Source: Cytophagales bacterium (GTDB lineage Bacteria > Bacteroidota > Bacteroidia > Cytophagales > Cyclobacteriaceae). From it: a DNA stretch of 64,000 nucleotides. Numbering within the stretch: the stretch's first letter is position 1; each line of letters begins with the position of its first letter. A model generated the notes under the pieces. The model saw only the letters and a program-made list of their open reading frames with translations, made no database searches and was not told the origin of the DNA. The stretch spans positions 124,001-188,000 of the forward strand of contig JAFLBR010000005.1 of NCBI GenBank assembly GCA_017303795.1. Direction: 5' to 3'. Position numbers and translations under genes: made by a program. This document shows positions 62,177 through 64,000 of this stretch, one piece after another.

Positions 62177-63115
62177 TTGTTCTGAAACCGATTTGATTTT
62201 CTTGCGCTGAACCGCATAACCATAATTAACTAAGTAAATACCGGCCACCGTTATCAGAAAGGCAAACCCGATTTTAGCATTCAGCTTTTCGGATAGCACC
62301 AGCCAACCTAACACCACGGCCACCAGCGGGTTAACATACGAGTATAACGAGGCAATAGTAAGCGGCAACTGACTAAGCGTGTAAGCATACATACTAAACG
62401 CACCAATCGATCCCACTACAATCAGGTAACTCAACGCAAAAAAAACTTCTTGCGAAAAAGTTATGTTCTCCAGATTATCGAACGTCAGGCTGAATGGAAT
62501 ACAAAACAATCCACCAAACAACATTTGTAAACCAGTATTAAAGAATGGGTTTGAGTTTTTAATAGTGCGTTGCGTAAGTAAACTACCAACAGCCCACGTA
62601 AGTGTGGCAACAAAAATCAAAACAATACCCAGGCTGTAGCGTGGGTTGGCAAAGTCGGCCAGGTATTCGCTAAACACCAACACAATACCACCCAACCCAA
62701 CAAGCGAACCCAGTACAATTAAAAAATTGGGTAGCTCGTTGCGATTAATACTGATGTTAATAAGAATCACCACCACCGGCATGGTAGAACAAATGATGGC
62801 GGCCAGTCCGCTGGGTACGGAAACTTCGGCCCACGAAACAAATCCATTGCCACACGTAATCATTAAAAAACCTCTGAACGCCTGAATGCCAAGTTCTTTT
62901 GGAGCCGGTAGCTTTTCTTTTTTGATGATTAGAAAAAACAAACACATGATCAGTCCCGCTGTTATCTGCCGTAAGGCGGCAAACAAAAACGGTGGAAACT
63001 GCATTACGCCCACACGCATTACCAAAAAGGTGGTGCCCCAGATAATGCAGATGCCGGCCAGGCACAGGTAAGCAAGCGTTTTGGATTTCACGGCCGCGAA
63101 GATAGGAGTCGGCAT
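62171..63115 (-). CDS. EamA-family (DMT) permease
   Basis: A 314-residue inner-membrane protein with ten predicted helices and two EamA repeats (LAGICIIWGTTFLVMRVGVM, then VATLTWAVGSLLTQRTI). Substrate class is amino acids, purines or drugs; unknown here. Its stop overlaps the convergent SH3b gene's stop by six bases. Confidence 0.88.
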   Translation of the reverse strand: MPTPIFAAVKSKTLAYLCLAGICIIWGTTFLVMRVGVMQFPPFLFAALRQITAGLIMCLFFLIIKKEKLPAPKELGIQAFRGFLMITCGNGFVSWAEVSVPSGLAAIICSTMPVVVILINISINRNELPNFLIVLGSLVGLGGIVLVFSEYLADFANPRYSLGIVLIFVATLTWAVGSLLTQRTIKNSNPFFNTGLQMLFGGLFCIPFSLTFDNLENITFSQEVFFALSYLIVVGSIGAFSMYAYTLSQLPLTIASLYSYVNPLVAVVLGWLVLSEKLNAKIGFAFLITVAGIYLVNYGYAVQRKKIKSVSEQL

Positions 63116-63226
63116 GCAATTGACATGCGATTACCTACACTTTGATAGTGACGAACTACACTTAACGTGGAAAGTGTAAACAAATTTACGCAGCGAGGCG
63201 TACCTTAGGGTATAATTATAGAGTGT

Positions 63227-64000
63227 ATGGCTACGCGCATTGTATTTCTTGCCTTGCTGATGTGGAGTTGTAGTAAGGATAACCAACTTATAACACCACA
63301 AGTAAAACCTCTGATGGAAGCAGTTTATGCTTCCGGGTTTGTGGTTTCAGAACAAGAGTATCAGGTGTTTTCGCAAGCCGATGGTACGTTAGGCGAAATT
63401 CTGGTGCGCGAAGGCGAAGCGGTTAAAAAAGGAACGGCTATTCTTAAAATAAAAAGTGTACTCGCATCGGCACGATATGAGCAGGCTCGCGAAACCTATC
63501 AGCAAGCGGTAAATAATAAAGCGCCCGTAATCAACGAGCTTACCGCCATCGTGCAAAGTGCCCGCTCAAAAATGCAACTCGACTCCATTAACTTTTTACG
63601 ATTCACAAATCTGCTCAAAGCAAATGCCACTACGCGGTTGGAGTATGATCGGGCTGAGTTGCAATACAAAAATGCACGTAACGATTTTGATGCAGCCAAA
63701 AGCAGACTTGCCAAAACCCGAAACGATCTGGAAACCGCAATCAAAAATGCAAATAACCAATTACAGATTGCCGAAGAAGAATCGGGCAACTACATGTTGC
63801 GCAGCGATATTGATGGTGTGGTGTTAAAGATTATGAAAGAGCAAGGCGAACTGGTGCGCAGAAGCGAAGCCGTTGCTGTGGTAGGTAAGCCTGAAAATTT
63901 TTATCTGAAACTTTCTGTGGATGAATTAGATGTACAACGCGTTAAAGTAGGCCAACCTGCACTGATAAAGATTGATGCCTTCTCGGGAAAAATACTGAAT
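63227..64000 (+). CDS. HlyD/RND-type periplasmic adaptor lipoprotein (partial)
   Basis: The ATG at 63227 starts a frame that stays open to the window end (258 codons). The leader MATRIVFLALLMWSCSKDNQ has a lipobox (MWSC). The remainder is a membrane-fusion core with a lipoyl half (ADGTLGEILVREGEAVKKGT), a long helical hairpin and the returning half (YMLRSDIDGVVLKIMKEQGE). It probably continues beyond the window and pairs with a downstream ABC or RND transporter. Confidence 0.8.
   Translation, partial: MATRIVFLALLMWSCSKDNQLITPQVKPLMEAVYASGFVVSEQEYQVFSQADGTLGEILVREGEAVKKGTAILKIKSVLASARYEQARETYQQAVNNKAPVINELTAIVQSARSKMQLDSINFLRFTNLLKANATTRLEYDRAELQYKNARNDFDAAKSRLAKTRNDLETAIKNANNQLQIAEEESGNYMLRSDIDGVVLKIMKEQGELVRRSEAVAVVGKPENFYLKLSVDELDVQRVKVGQPALIKIDAFSGKILN

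Noticed and set aside
1..64000. CRISPR arrays, rRNA genes and insertion sequences
   Set aside because: No regularly spaced repeats, no rRNA-like stretches and no transposase frame were seen.

Overview
The window looks like chromosomal DNA of a Bacteroidota member, probably Cytophagales-like. The signs are FecI/FecR-type regulation, an integrase with the Bacteroidota-type arm and core domains, DUF3347, DUF2911, HYC_CC_PP and RteC-like proteins, and AraC regulators with multi-pass membrane domains. The dominant content is a large copper (and probably silver/divalent metal) resistance and metal-oxidase island. It abuts a tRNA-Lys gene (61293-61365) and is bordered there by a tyrosine recombinase.

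Layout. 1-13.3 kb is a patchwork of accessory genes. It holds two copies of an ECF sigma gene (one broken), a cupin/CPBP pair with a divergent HxlR regulator, two genes separated by cassette-like inverted repeats, a tandem trio of small XRE regulators, an overlapping ATPase-nuclease pair, an RteC-like protein, a FecI/short-FecR pair, a DUF6602-like nuclease and a sterol-desaturase-type hydroxylase. 13.3-38.5 kb is a long, almost entirely leftward block. Read from its start it encodes an HYC_CC_PP protein, a CusA pump split by one in-frame stop, TolC, two CusB-type adaptors with heavy-metal-binding domains, a 46-aa membrane peptide missed by length cut-offs, two DUF3347 proteins, two multicopper oxidases, two methyltransferases, several exported proteins with His/Met/Cys-rich segments, a restriction-endonuclease-like gene, a periplasmic acetolactate decarboxylase and a CopB-type P-type ATPase. 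38.6-42.0 kb carries debris (an ABC-permease tail and a CDF transporter with one nonsense change and two frameshifts) around an intact FtsX-type permease. 42.1-46.4 kb is an AraC regulator plus an ABC exporter. 46.5-53.0 kb is a rightward CzcCBA-like efflux operon. 53.1-59.8 kb holds two small HMA proteins, a ferredoxin-reductase-like flavoprotein, a CopA ATPase, two putative metal-sensing AraC regulators with an N-terminal CxxC segment, and a tyrosinase. After the integrase and tRNA-Lys, 61.4-64 kb looks like ordinary chromosome.

How it fits together (inference). Cytosolic copper would be pumped to the periplasm by CopA/CopB, oxidised there by the multicopper oxidases, bound by HMBD, DUF3347, TRASH-like and His/Met-rich proteins, and expelled by the tripartite RND pumps. 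The two HMA-like/AraC fusions sit directly before copA and directly after the tyrosinase gene, and are the best candidates for cytosolic copper sensors. Apart from the RteC-like protein I see no conjugation gene, and I could not find the far attachment site. The element therefore probably extends left of the window or has decayed.
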